Positions 7,343 to 12,892 of a DNA stretch of 14,438 nucleotides are shown in pieces; position 1 is the stretch's first letter; the number at the start of each line of letters is the position of its first letter. The notes under the pieces were generated by a model that had not been told where the DNA came from, did not search any database, and saw only the letters and a program-made list of their open reading frames with translations. The position numbers and the translations under genes were made by a program. Source of the stretch: an uncultured bacterium (GTDB lineage: Bacteria; Patescibacteriota; Gracilibacteria; UBA4473); NCBI GenBank assembly GCA_947311285.1, contig CAMZKS010000052.1, forward strand, positions 1 to 14,438, in the 5' to 3' direction.

Positions 7343-7351
7343 AAGTTTAAT
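7324..7351 (+). promoter_or_regulatory. Putative promoter of the SGNH hydrolase-like gene
   Basis: TTGTAG (7324-7329), a 16-bp spacer and TTTAAT (7346-7351) are followed after 7 bases by the ATG at 7359, so the transcript would be leaderless. The spacer contains the right-hand AGTTCGAACT palindrome, where a bound repressor would block RNA polymerase. The -35 is weak. Confidence 0.45.
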
Positions 7352-7358
7352 AGAATAG

Positions 7359-8618
7359 ATGCAGACGCTTAAAGTTATATTTTGGAACCTCGTATTTTTA
7401 AGTCTTTTCGGTTTAGTCTGTTTTGCGGGGCTTGAATTTTACTTGAGAACTTACCAAACTTTTAGTACTGAAACGGTTTCAGCTGTAGGGATACCTATTT
7501 TTGAGGAAGACGAACTTAATACTTACCGACATAAGGCGGGAGCAAAAGCTAAAAATGGCTATGGACTTCCAACACCCCAAATTTTTATTAATAATATTGG
7601 ACTGCGTAATAACTTGAATTACGAGTCTTTGAATGAAAGTAAAAAAATCAAAAATGTATTGATGATTGGTGATTCGTTTACGTTTGGTACAGGGGTTGAT
7701 CAAACAGAAACCTACTCCGCTTTATTAGAAAAGGATTTGAATCACCCTGTGGCACTCACTTTTGATCCAGAAGTGGAGCGAGGATGGTTAGGCGATACGT
7801 TGAATTTTGATAATGATCCACAGAGCTTTAAATTAAATAAAGGTGATTTAGATCGTGACAAATGGAGGGTATGGAATGCTGGTCATATTGGTTATTCGAT
7901 TGGAAACTATTATTTATTACTTAAAAAGTATCACGAAATAATGCCGCTTGAAACGGTGGTGGTGAATGTTTTTGTAGCGAATGATATAACGGAGCTAAGG
8001 CGAAAAACGTGGATACTCAATAATCAAAAAGATTTAATTCGAGTTGAAGATCAAAAAGTGTTTGCGAATGCCGAGGGAAAACTAGAAAGCCGAACAAGCA
8101 TAGTACCCAAATCTATGGCTTGGTATTGGATTAAGAAACGAATGCAGATTTTGCGATACCAGCTTGATCTTGATGACCCAGAGTTTGAAAAGCCAACTTT
8201 AACGTGGCCGGTATTTTTAGCGGAAGATCATCCCGCGTGGGACCCTAATATGCCCGCGTATTGGGAGCGTTTTTTACAAGGTATGCAGATGATTAGTGAT
8301 TACGCCGTCCAGAATGAAATTGATTTACACTTTGTGTTGCTACCAATGGATGTGCAGGTTGATGATTCTTACCGAGATAAATATGCTCGTATTTATTTTG
8401 ATGAAGAGGCCCAAATAGCCAACCGTCCACAAAAGAAGTTAATGAGTTTTTGTGCCGCCCGTCAGCTAAATTGCCTAGATTTACTACCTATTTTCCGAGC
8501 ACATCCGGAAAAAGAATCACTCTTTTTTAACTACAATGCGGACCCTCACTTTGATAAATTAGGACATCAGGTAACGGCGGATATTTTGTATGATTATTTG
8601 AAAGTCAGAACTAAATAG
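7359..8618 (+). CDS. Membrane-anchored SGNH/GDSL hydrolase-like protein
   Basis: A 419-aa protein with an N-terminal signal-anchor helix (residues about 6-27) that places the rest outside the membrane. SGNH signatures are visible. Block I is VLMIGDSFTFGTGV (100-113) with nucleophile Ser106. A block-II-like NAGHIGYS lies at 173-180. The block-III Asn is in VNVFVANDITEL (Asn209). The C-terminal DPHFDKLGH (395-403) supplies the Asp395-His397 pair, in the D-x-H spacing used by many exopolysaccharide-associated members. Such enzymes remove or transfer acetyl or other acyl groups on glycans. The gene lies 71 bases downstream of the carbamoyltransferase but appears to have its own promoter and operator-like palindromes. 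Joint action on a surface polymer is an inference from co-location. ATG 7359 is the only good start, with no Shine-Dalgarno. Confidence 0.88.
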   Translation: MQTLKVIFWNLVFLSLFGLVCFAGLEFYLRTYQTFSTETVSAVGIPIFEEDELNTYRHKAGAKAKNGYGLPTPQIFINNIGLRNNLNYESLNESKKIKNVLMIGDSFTFGTGVDQTETYSALLEKDLNHPVALTFDPEVERGWLGDTLNFDNDPQSFKLNKGDLDRDKWRVWNAGHIGYSIGNYYLLLKKYHEIMPLETVVVNVFVANDITELRRKTWILNNQKDLIRVEDQKVFANAEGKLESRTSIVPKSMAWYWIKKRMQILRYQLDLDDPEFEKPTLTWPVFLAEDHPAWDPNMPAYWERFLQGMQMISDYAVQNEIDLHFVLLPMDVQVDDSYRDKYARIYFDEEAQIANRPQKKLMSFCAARQLNCLDLLPIFRAHPEKESLFFNYNADPHFDKLGHQVTADILYDYLKVRTK

Positions 8619-8666
8619 AATGTTTTTATTAAAAATTTACTAGGTCTTATTAGGGAGGTGGTAGCA

Positions 8667-8777
8667 ATGACATCGGTGTTTTATAAAAGATTGATTTTTT
8701 TGGGGCTCCCATTAAAGTCATGGGGCTCTTTTAAAGCAGTAAGCCCCCCTCCAGCTTCCTCAGCGGTGGGAGAGTAA
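8667..8777 (+). CDS. Possible 36-codon small ORF upstream of tRNA-Trp
   Basis: ATG 8667 is preceded by GGGAGGTG (8653-8660), the best Shine-Dalgarno match in the window, at ideal spacing. It opens a 36-codon frame, MTSVFYKRLIFLGLPLKSWG and on to PPPASSAVGE, ending in TAA at 8775. No family is recognised. The region also contains imperfect direct repeats and GC-rich complementary segments that could explain the sequence without translation. It could be a small protein, a leader peptide, or a chance frame inside a structured RNA or repeat. Confidence 0.25.
   Translation: MTSVFYKRLIFLGLPLKSWGSFKAVSPPPASSAVGE
8701..8747. repeat. Imperfect tandem repeat with hairpin potential upstream of tRNA-Trp
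   Basis: TGGGGCTCCCATTAAAG (8701-8717) is followed by TGGGGCTCTTTTAAAG (8721-8736). AGCCCC at 8742-8747 can pair with GGGGCT of either copy (8702-8707 or 8722-8727), giving alternative hairpins. No known RNA family is recognised. The rest of 8619-8791 is AT-rich with nothing else supportable. Confidence 0.4.
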
Positions 8778-8791
8778 AAAGATTGTAAGTA

Positions 8792-8865
8792 AGGCGCATA
8801 GTATAATGGTAGTACAAAGGTCTCCAAAGCCTTTGGTGTGGGTTCGATTCCTACTGCGCCTGCCA
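8792..8865 (+). tRNA. tRNA-Trp (anticodon CCA)
   Basis: The cloverleaf folds fully. The acceptor is AGGCGCA with TGCGCCT, the D stem GTAT/GTAC with loop AATGGTA, and the anticodon stem AAGGT/GCCTT with loop CTCCAAA, which puts CCA at positions 34-36. The variable region is 4 bases and the T arm is GTGGG-TTCGATT-CCTAC. Discriminator G and a genomically encoded CCA (8863-8865) end the gene. It reads UGG, in keeping with standard use of TGA as stop here. A terminator follows immediately. Confidence 0.95.
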
Positions 8866-8867
8866 AC

Positions 8868-8904
8868 AAAAACACATTGAGCTTCTGCTCAGTGTTTTTT
8901 TGTT
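8868..8904 (+). terminator. Intrinsic terminator of tRNA-Trp
   Basis: AAACAC-at-TGAGC pairs with GCTCAGTGTTT around a TTCT loop, with a two-base bulge, followed by a T7 run. It begins three bases after the encoded CCA. Confidence 0.8.
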
Positions 8905-8919
8905 TACGAGCGTAGCGAG

Positions 8920-9060
8920 AGTAGGAATTGAATCCAGGTTCGAAAATAAATCCAAAATTTTGTGACCAAAGGGAGCTACAAATTTTGTGATGTTTCACCT
9001 ACCGAGTTCTGAAGCGGCAGCGGAAGAATGAAGGGACGGTATTCCTACTGTGCCTGCCAA
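8920..9060. repeat. Palindromic element bounded by copies of the tRNA-Trp 3' end
   Basis: The right boundary (9041-9060) matches the tRNA 3' end (8847-8866) at 19 of 20 bases in direct orientation. The left boundary, AGTAGGAATTGAATCC (8920-8935), is a near copy of the complement of the tRNA T arm. AGTAGGAAT (8920-8928) and ATTCCTACT (9041-9049) therefore form a 9-bp terminal inverted repeat. Inside are CAAAATTTTGT (8953-8963) and ACAAATTTTG (8978-8987), which pair as an inner hairpin. No reading frame is supported. It could be a small non-autonomous palindromic repeat, a footprint of integration at the tRNA, or a structured RNA. Confidence 0.55.
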
Positions 9061-9122
9061 ATAAAAAGTTGCTGCTGAGTTATTTGCTTTAATAAAGATT
9101 GTATTTTGTTATCTTGAAACAG

Positions 9123-9797
9123 ATGAAAATTCTTCTTATTGAGGATCATTTAAATTTAGCAAGCTCAATTAAACGTGTTCTTCTGCAAGAAAATTTTTCG
9201 GTTGAGCATATTTCTAATGGAGCAGAAGCTGAAATTTTTTGGATAGCTAATAATGAAAATATTGATTTAGTTATTTTGGATATTCAGCTTCCAGGAAAAA
9301 ATGGGTTCAAGGTGTGCGAAACTATCCGCAAGAAAGGCATTTCGACACCTGTAATTATGTTAACGGCTAAATCTGAGATGAATGAGAAACTTGCGGGATT
9401 TATGGCGGGGACTGATGATTATCTTCCAAAGCCTTTTAATTTTGATGAGCTTCTAATGCGAATACAAGCCCTCTTACGTCGCTCCAACGTTCTAATTCCT
9501 CAAAAGATAAAAATTACTTCAGTAATTACTTTTGATCAGCTTGCACGAAAAATAGAAAAAAATGGACAGGAGATACGGCTTACAGCAAAAGAATTTGAAA
9601 TTTTAGAATTTTTAGTTTTGAACAAAAATCAGGCTGTTTCACAGCAAAAAATATTTGATCATTGTTTTGATTTTGCAAAAGAAAATTGGAGTAATACGAT
9701 AGAGGTGCATATTAAAAATATTCGTAAAAAATGTTTTGTTGATGAGAAGGAAGTGCTCAAGACTGTTCGAGGGTTTGGTTATAGATTGGAAATCTAA
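9123..9797 (+). CDS. Two-component response regulator, OmpR/PhoB family
   Basis: A 224-aa DNA-binding regulator. The receiver domain (1-120) has acidic Glu7-Asp8 (LLIEDH), phospho-acceptor Asp53 (VILDIQLPGKNG), Thr81 (MLTAKS) and Lys103 (LPKPF). The C-terminal winged helix (about 128-224) shows IRLTAKEFEILEFL, the recognition region NTIEVHIKNIRKK, and the closing VRGFGYRLE. All phosphotransfer residues are present. ATG 9123 is chosen over the in-frame TTG at 9099 because MKILLIEDH is the normal family start; TATCTT lies 7 bases before it. The partner kinase overlaps its 3' end. The two promoters just downstream carry 11-bp direct repeats of the kind bound by this family, so it probably controls the SLH gene and the apbE unit. 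The signal is not known. Confidence 0.94.
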   Translation: MKILLIEDHLNLASSIKRVLLQENFSVEHISNGAEAEIFWIANNENIDLVILDIQLPGKNGFKVCETIRKKGISTPVIMLTAKSEMNEKLAGFMAGTDDYLPKPFNFDELLMRIQALLRRSNVLIPQKIKITSVITFDQLARKIEKNGQEIRLTAKEFEILEFLVLNKNQAVSQQKIFDHCFDFAKENWSNTIEVHIKNIRKKCFVDEKEVLKTVRGFGYRLEI

Positions 9798-10728
9798 TGA
9801 ATTTTTCCGAGCACGAATAAAGCTTACTATTTTTTATGCCATAATAATTGCGGCTCTTATTGTGCTTTTTTCTGGAACATTGTGGTTTGAGATCAACGAA
9901 ATTCATGATAATTTTCACCAAGAAAAAATTATAGAATCTAATGAGCTATTTTTAGATGAATTTACTGACGAATTTGCCGATAAAATTCTTTTGATTGATA
10001 TTTTTGTTTTTATTCTGACCACCTTTTTGTCTTATTTCTTGGCAGGGAAAAATCTTCAACCGATTGCTAAAAAGATGAAACAGCAGGCGCAATTTATAGA
10101 GGATGCGGCGCATGAAATAAAAAATCCACTTGCGGCCATTTTTGCCTCAGGGACTTCGATTCTACGAGTAAAAGAAATAAGCGATAAACAAAGTCGAGAA
10201 GTTTTGGGTGAAATTTTAGAAGAATCGAATCGTCTTATCTCGTTAACGAGCCAACTTTTGCAATTCAAGGATAAAGAACATGTGAGTCTAGAAGAGGTCC
10301 AAGTAAAAAAAATTGTAGAAAAAATAATTCAAACTCTGCAGCCATTACTTTTGGAAAAAAAAATAATACTTGATACGCATCTTGTGAATTTTTCATTGTC
10401 TATGGCGGAATCAGACTTTGAATCAATTGTTTTTAACTTGCTTCATAACGCTATAAAGTTTTCTCATAAAGAAGGAAAAATAATTATTCGATTAGAAAAA
10501 GAAAAAAAGCTTTCTATTCAGGATTTTGGTATTGGGCTTAGTGAAAAAGAAATACCTTTTATTTTTGATCGTTTTTACAAGGCGGATAAGGCTCGAACCT
10601 TTGGAGCAAACACCGGATCGGGGCTAGGACTTTCAATTGTAAAAAATATTATTCATTTCCATAATGGAAAAATAAGAGTGGATCGAGGAAAAACCGCTGG
10701 ATGCGTGTTTACTGTTACTTTTAAATAG
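9736..10728 (+). CDS. Sensor histidine kinase with a short extracytoplasmic loop
   Basis: 330 aa from ATG 9736. Two transmembrane helices (about 29-51 and 83-103) enclose an acidic loop of only about 30 residues (52-82). There is no HAMP domain: just over 20 residues separate TM2 from the phospho-acceptor His126 in DAAHEIKNPL. The catalytic domain has the N box FNLLHNAIKFS (Asn238), G1 DFGIGL (Asp263), F box IFDRFYKAD and G2 GSGLGLSIVK (294-303). It partners the upstream regulator. The start is odd: this frame overlaps the regulator by 62 bases, while the TAATG at 9795-9799 would be the natural coupled start. From there the frame stops after seven codons unless one T is added in the T5 run (9801-9805), which would give MNFFRARIKLT. 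The real N-terminus is therefore uncertain; the kinase core is complete. Confidence 0.9.
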   Translation: MLMRRKCSRLFEGLVIDWKSNEFFRARIKLTIFYAIIIAALIVLFSGTLWFEINEIHDNFHQEKIIESNELFLDEFTDEFADKILLIDIFVFILTTFLSYFLAGKNLQPIAKKMKQQAQFIEDAAHEIKNPLAAIFASGTSILRVKEISDKQSREVLGEILEESNRLISLTSQLLQFKDKEHVSLEEVQVKKIVEKIIQTLQPLLLEKKIILDTHLVNFSLSMAESDFESIVFNLLHNAIKFSHKEGKIIIRLEKEKKLSIQDFGIGLSEKEIPFIFDRFYKADKARTFGANTGSGLGLSIVKNIIHFHNGKIRVDRGKTAGCVFTVTFK

Positions 10729-10739
10729 ATTGTATAAAA

Positions 10740-10772
10740 CTTCAGGAACTCTTCAGATTTACTTATTATAAT
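10740..10772 (+). promoter_or_regulatory. Activator-type promoter with CTTCAG direct repeat, SLH gene
   Basis: CTTCAG at 10740-10745 and 10751-10756 (11-bp period) is followed after 10 bp by a perfect TATAAT (10767-10772), with no -35. The predicted leader is about 25 bases. The architecture is identical to that before apbE (11999-12031), and TAAAA precedes the first repeat in both. OmpR/PhoB-type regulators bind such 11-bp direct repeats just upstream of the -10, so the adjacent regulator is the obvious candidate. Confidence 0.75.
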
Positions 10773-10803
10773 AAGTTTGTTCTTATTTTTTAAATTATTA
10801 CTT

Positions 10804-11928
10804 ATGAACAAAATAGCAGCAGTTTCGGCATTACTATTGTCAATAATGACAGGGGGGAATGCGCTGGCCTTTTCTGACGTAGAGGTCGATCACCCTCAAA
10901 AAACAAGTATTGAGTATTTGGAAGATGTGGGGGTTATCAAAGGGTATGATGATGGAACTTTTAAGCCTGAGGAGGAAGTTAATCGAGCAGAAATGACAAA
11001 GATATTATTGGAGGCGTTAAAAATAAAACCAGACGCAGCTAGTAATAAAAATTGTTTTCCTGACGTAACAGATCAATGGTTTGCTCCTTATGTTTGTTAC
11101 GCAAAATCACATGACATCCTGAGTGGTTATAGTGATGGAACTTTTAAGCCAGCGAATGCTATTAATACAGTAGAGGCATTGAAAATTATGTTTAATACAA
11201 ATAAAATTGTTGTGCCAACTCCGGTAGAATTAACTACCAAATGGTATGAACCCTACCTGCAAACGGCTGCAGATAAGAGATTCCTGGAAAAATCAAAAAT
11301 TGATCCAAAGAGCTCAATGACAAGAGGGGATGTTTCTGATTTGTTTTTCAGATTGCTTGTAACAAAAGAATCTAATAAAAGTATTTATACTCCGAAAGAT
11401 GCTAAAGATGTGTTAAAGCACAAAACAAACAAAGACGTTGAAATAGACGAGATCCCTAAAATTGAAAAAACTTTCTCAACAGAAAAACAAAGCCTTATAG
11501 ATAAGCTTTTAATTGAAACAAATGCTGCGAATAAAAGCTTTGATAAAAATACGGCTTTAAAGAAAATCGAAAAATTAGAAAATGAAACAAGTGAATCAAT
11601 GTTTTGGGAGGATCTAGAGTACTTGTATGCGGATTTTGAAAAATATTATAAAAAAGGAGAAAACAAGAAAGATTTTTCTTTAATTGAAGAATATGAAAGA
11701 GGTTATGAATTAGAAGAAATAAAGGGGCATCGTTACGAAAATTATGAGCGTAAAAATATGGATGAAGATTCTAAAAATCTTGAAAAAGATAATATTAAAT
11801 ATCGATACGAAAGGCCTGAAAAGCAAGAGTTTAAAGACGAGACTAGGGATCTAGGAAAGCACCATCGCAATGATTTAGAGGAAGTAGAGAAACATCGAGA
11901 AGATGACGATGATGGTGATGATGATTAA
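10804..11928 (+). CDS. Secreted SLH-domain protein with charged, acidic C-terminus
   Basis: A 374-aa exported protein. The signal peptide is MNKIAAVSALLLSIMTGGNA-LA, with cleavage near residue 22. Three SLH repeats follow, which in other bacteria attach proteins to cell-wall polymers: FSDV with GYDDGTFKPEEEVNRAEM (23-74), FPDV with GYSDGTFKPANAINTVEA (85-135), and a degenerate third with WYEPYLQTAADKRF and SMTRGDVSDLFFRLL (147-186). Residues from about 190 are lysine- and glutamate-rich and probably helical. The tail has His-containing segments and ends in an Asp-rich stretch, a possible cation-binding surface. Cys84 and Cys98 flank the second repeat. ATG 10804 is preferred to the in-frame TTG at 10777 because it opens a clean signal peptide. 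The gene has its own CTTCAG promoter and terminator. Function beyond surface attachment is unknown. Confidence 0.9.
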   Translation: MNKIAAVSALLLSIMTGGNALAFSDVEVDHPQKTSIEYLEDVGVIKGYDDGTFKPEEEVNRAEMTKILLEALKIKPDAASNKNCFPDVTDQWFAPYVCYAKSHDILSGYSDGTFKPANAINTVEALKIMFNTNKIVVPTPVELTTKWYEPYLQTAADKRFLEKSKIDPKSSMTRGDVSDLFFRLLVTKESNKSIYTPKDAKDVLKHKTNKDVEIDEIPKIEKTFSTEKQSLIDKLLIETNAANKSFDKNTALKKIEKLENETSESMFWEDLEYLYADFEKYYKKGENKKDFSLIEEYERGYELEEIKGHRYENYERKNMDEDSKNLEKDNIKYRYERPEKQEFKDETRDLGKHHRNDLEEVEKHREDDDDGDDD

Positions 11929-11960
11929 TTTGAAATTACGAATAAATTAATATTGAAAAT

Positions 11961-11990
11961 AAAAAGCCTCGTAATTTTATGGGGCTTTTT
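11961..11990. terminator. Intrinsic terminator after the SLH gene
   Basis: AAAAAGCCTC (11961-11970) pairs with GGGGCTTTTT (11981-11990) over 10 bp including one G-T pair, with a 10-base AT-rich loop. T-runs on both strands could make it bidirectional. It separates the SLH transcript from the apbE promoter. Confidence 0.85.
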
Positions 11991-11998
11991 ATGTAAAA

Positions 11999-12031
11999 CT
12001 TCAGCAGGGCTTCAGGTTCCTTGATTATAAT
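11999..12031 (+). promoter_or_regulatory. Activator-type promoter with CTTCAG direct repeat, apbE unit
   Basis: CTTCAG at 11999-12004 and 12010-12015, then 10 bp, then TATAAT (12026-12031): the same spacing as at 10740-10772 although the intervening bases differ. The apbE ATG starts 7 bases after the -10, so the transcript should be leaderless. Probably bound by the response regulator encoded at 9123. Confidence 0.78.
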
Positions 12032-12038
12032 ACTTTTG

Positions 12039-12887
12039 ATGAATCGCGAAACGCAAAGAATAATGGGGACGGAAATAGAGATTTTAATTACAAAAAATCC
12101 TGGCTTTTCTTTTAGAAAGGCAAAACAGTCAAGTATGAGCGTTTTTAAAATTTTCAAAAGATTAGAAGATAAATTTTCTAGATTTTCACAAAACTCAGAG
12201 CTGTCGCAATTAAATAAGCTTAGGGAGATGGCGGTTTCTGAGGAGTTTTTTGACGTATTGCTAACGGCCTTAAAAATGAGCAAGAAATCAAAAGGGATTT
12301 TTAATCCTCTAGTGAGTCTTTCATCTATAGGTTATGCGCATGATTTTGCATCGAATAACTTCAAACTACTATCGACAGAATATAATTTAGATTTTTCTGC
12401 CATTGAGATGGATAACAGAACAAGGCGAGTGAAACTTCCACAAAAGGCTTTTTTAGATTTAGGTGGTTGTGTTAAGGGGTATGCAGTAGATGTTGCTGTT
12501 AAGGAAATGAAAAAAACTTTTTCTGATTTTTTGATAAATGCGGGTGGTGATTTATTTGCTAGCGGAACTTTTTACGGCGCTCCATGGCGAATTGCTATCG
12601 AAGACCCTACAGAGGCGTCGGAAAGTATCTTTGGGGTAGAGTTGACGAATGAGGCCCTTGCCACAAGTGGAAACTATCGTCGAAAATGGAAAATTAATGA
12701 TAAATATTTTCATCACCTGGTGTCTGGAAGAAATAATAAAAATTGTGAAAAAAAAGATTCAAGTGTTTCGGTTAAGGCTTCTTCTGTAATGTTGGCAGAT
12801 ATGCTTGCCACGGTGGCTTTTGTTTTGGGGGAGGCGAATGGTCAAGACTTCCTTTTTGATTATGAAACTTTTGGATACTACACTTAA
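12039..12887 (+). CDS. apbE: ApbE-type FAD:protein FMN transferase
   Basis: 282 aa. ApbE attaches FMN from FAD through a phosphoester to Thr or Ser of electron-transfer proteins. Family signatures are present: the start RIMGTEIEI (7-15), FSRFSQNSELSQLN (46-59), DLGGCVKGYAVD (140-151), INAGGDL (166-172), AIEDP, ATSGNYRRKW (208-217), HHLVSG (225-230, in place of HIIDPRTG) and the metal-site region VKASSVMLADMLATVAFVLG (245-264) with Asp254 and Thr258. Unlike most ApbE proteins it has no signal peptide or lipobox, which implies cytoplasmic action. ATG 12039 is preferred to TTG 12021 because the family start follows it directly and TATAAT lies 7 bases upstream. It forms an operon with the reductase, five bases away. 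No typical flavinylation site is seen in the proteins of this window, so the substrate is probably encoded elsewhere or is atypical. Confidence 0.92.
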   Translation: MNRETQRIMGTEIEILITKNPGFSFRKAKQSSMSVFKIFKRLEDKFSRFSQNSELSQLNKLREMAVSEEFFDVLLTALKMSKKSKGIFNPLVSLSSIGYAHDFASNNFKLLSTEYNLDFSAIEMDNRTRRVKLPQKAFLDLGGCVKGYAVDVAVKEMKKTFSDFLINAGGDLFASGTFYGAPWRIAIEDPTEASESIFGVELTNEALATSGNYRRKWKINDKYFHHLVSGRNNKNCEKKDSSVSVKASSVMLADMLATVAFVLGEANGQDFLFDYETFGYYT

Positions 12888-12892
12888 ATTAA

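Noticed and set aside
8953..8989. CAAAATTTTG repeats as a CRISPR-like or phage attachment array
   Set aside because: There are only two imperfect copies, with no regular spacers, no cas genes and no integrase. They are better explained as an inner hairpin of the palindromic element.
8681..8998. 105-codon minus-strand reading frame containing AVGIEPTPKALETFVLPLYYAP
   Set aside because: It runs antisense through tRNA-Trp and its terminator. Translated antisense tRNA is a well-known source of false proteins of this type.
9008..9025. CTGAAG-like repeats upstream of the response regulator as an inverted CTTCAG operator
   Set aside because: Only one exact CTGAAG is present, the second copy is degenerate (CGGAAG) with 12-bp spacing, and no -10 is correctly placed. 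Autoregulation is not supported.
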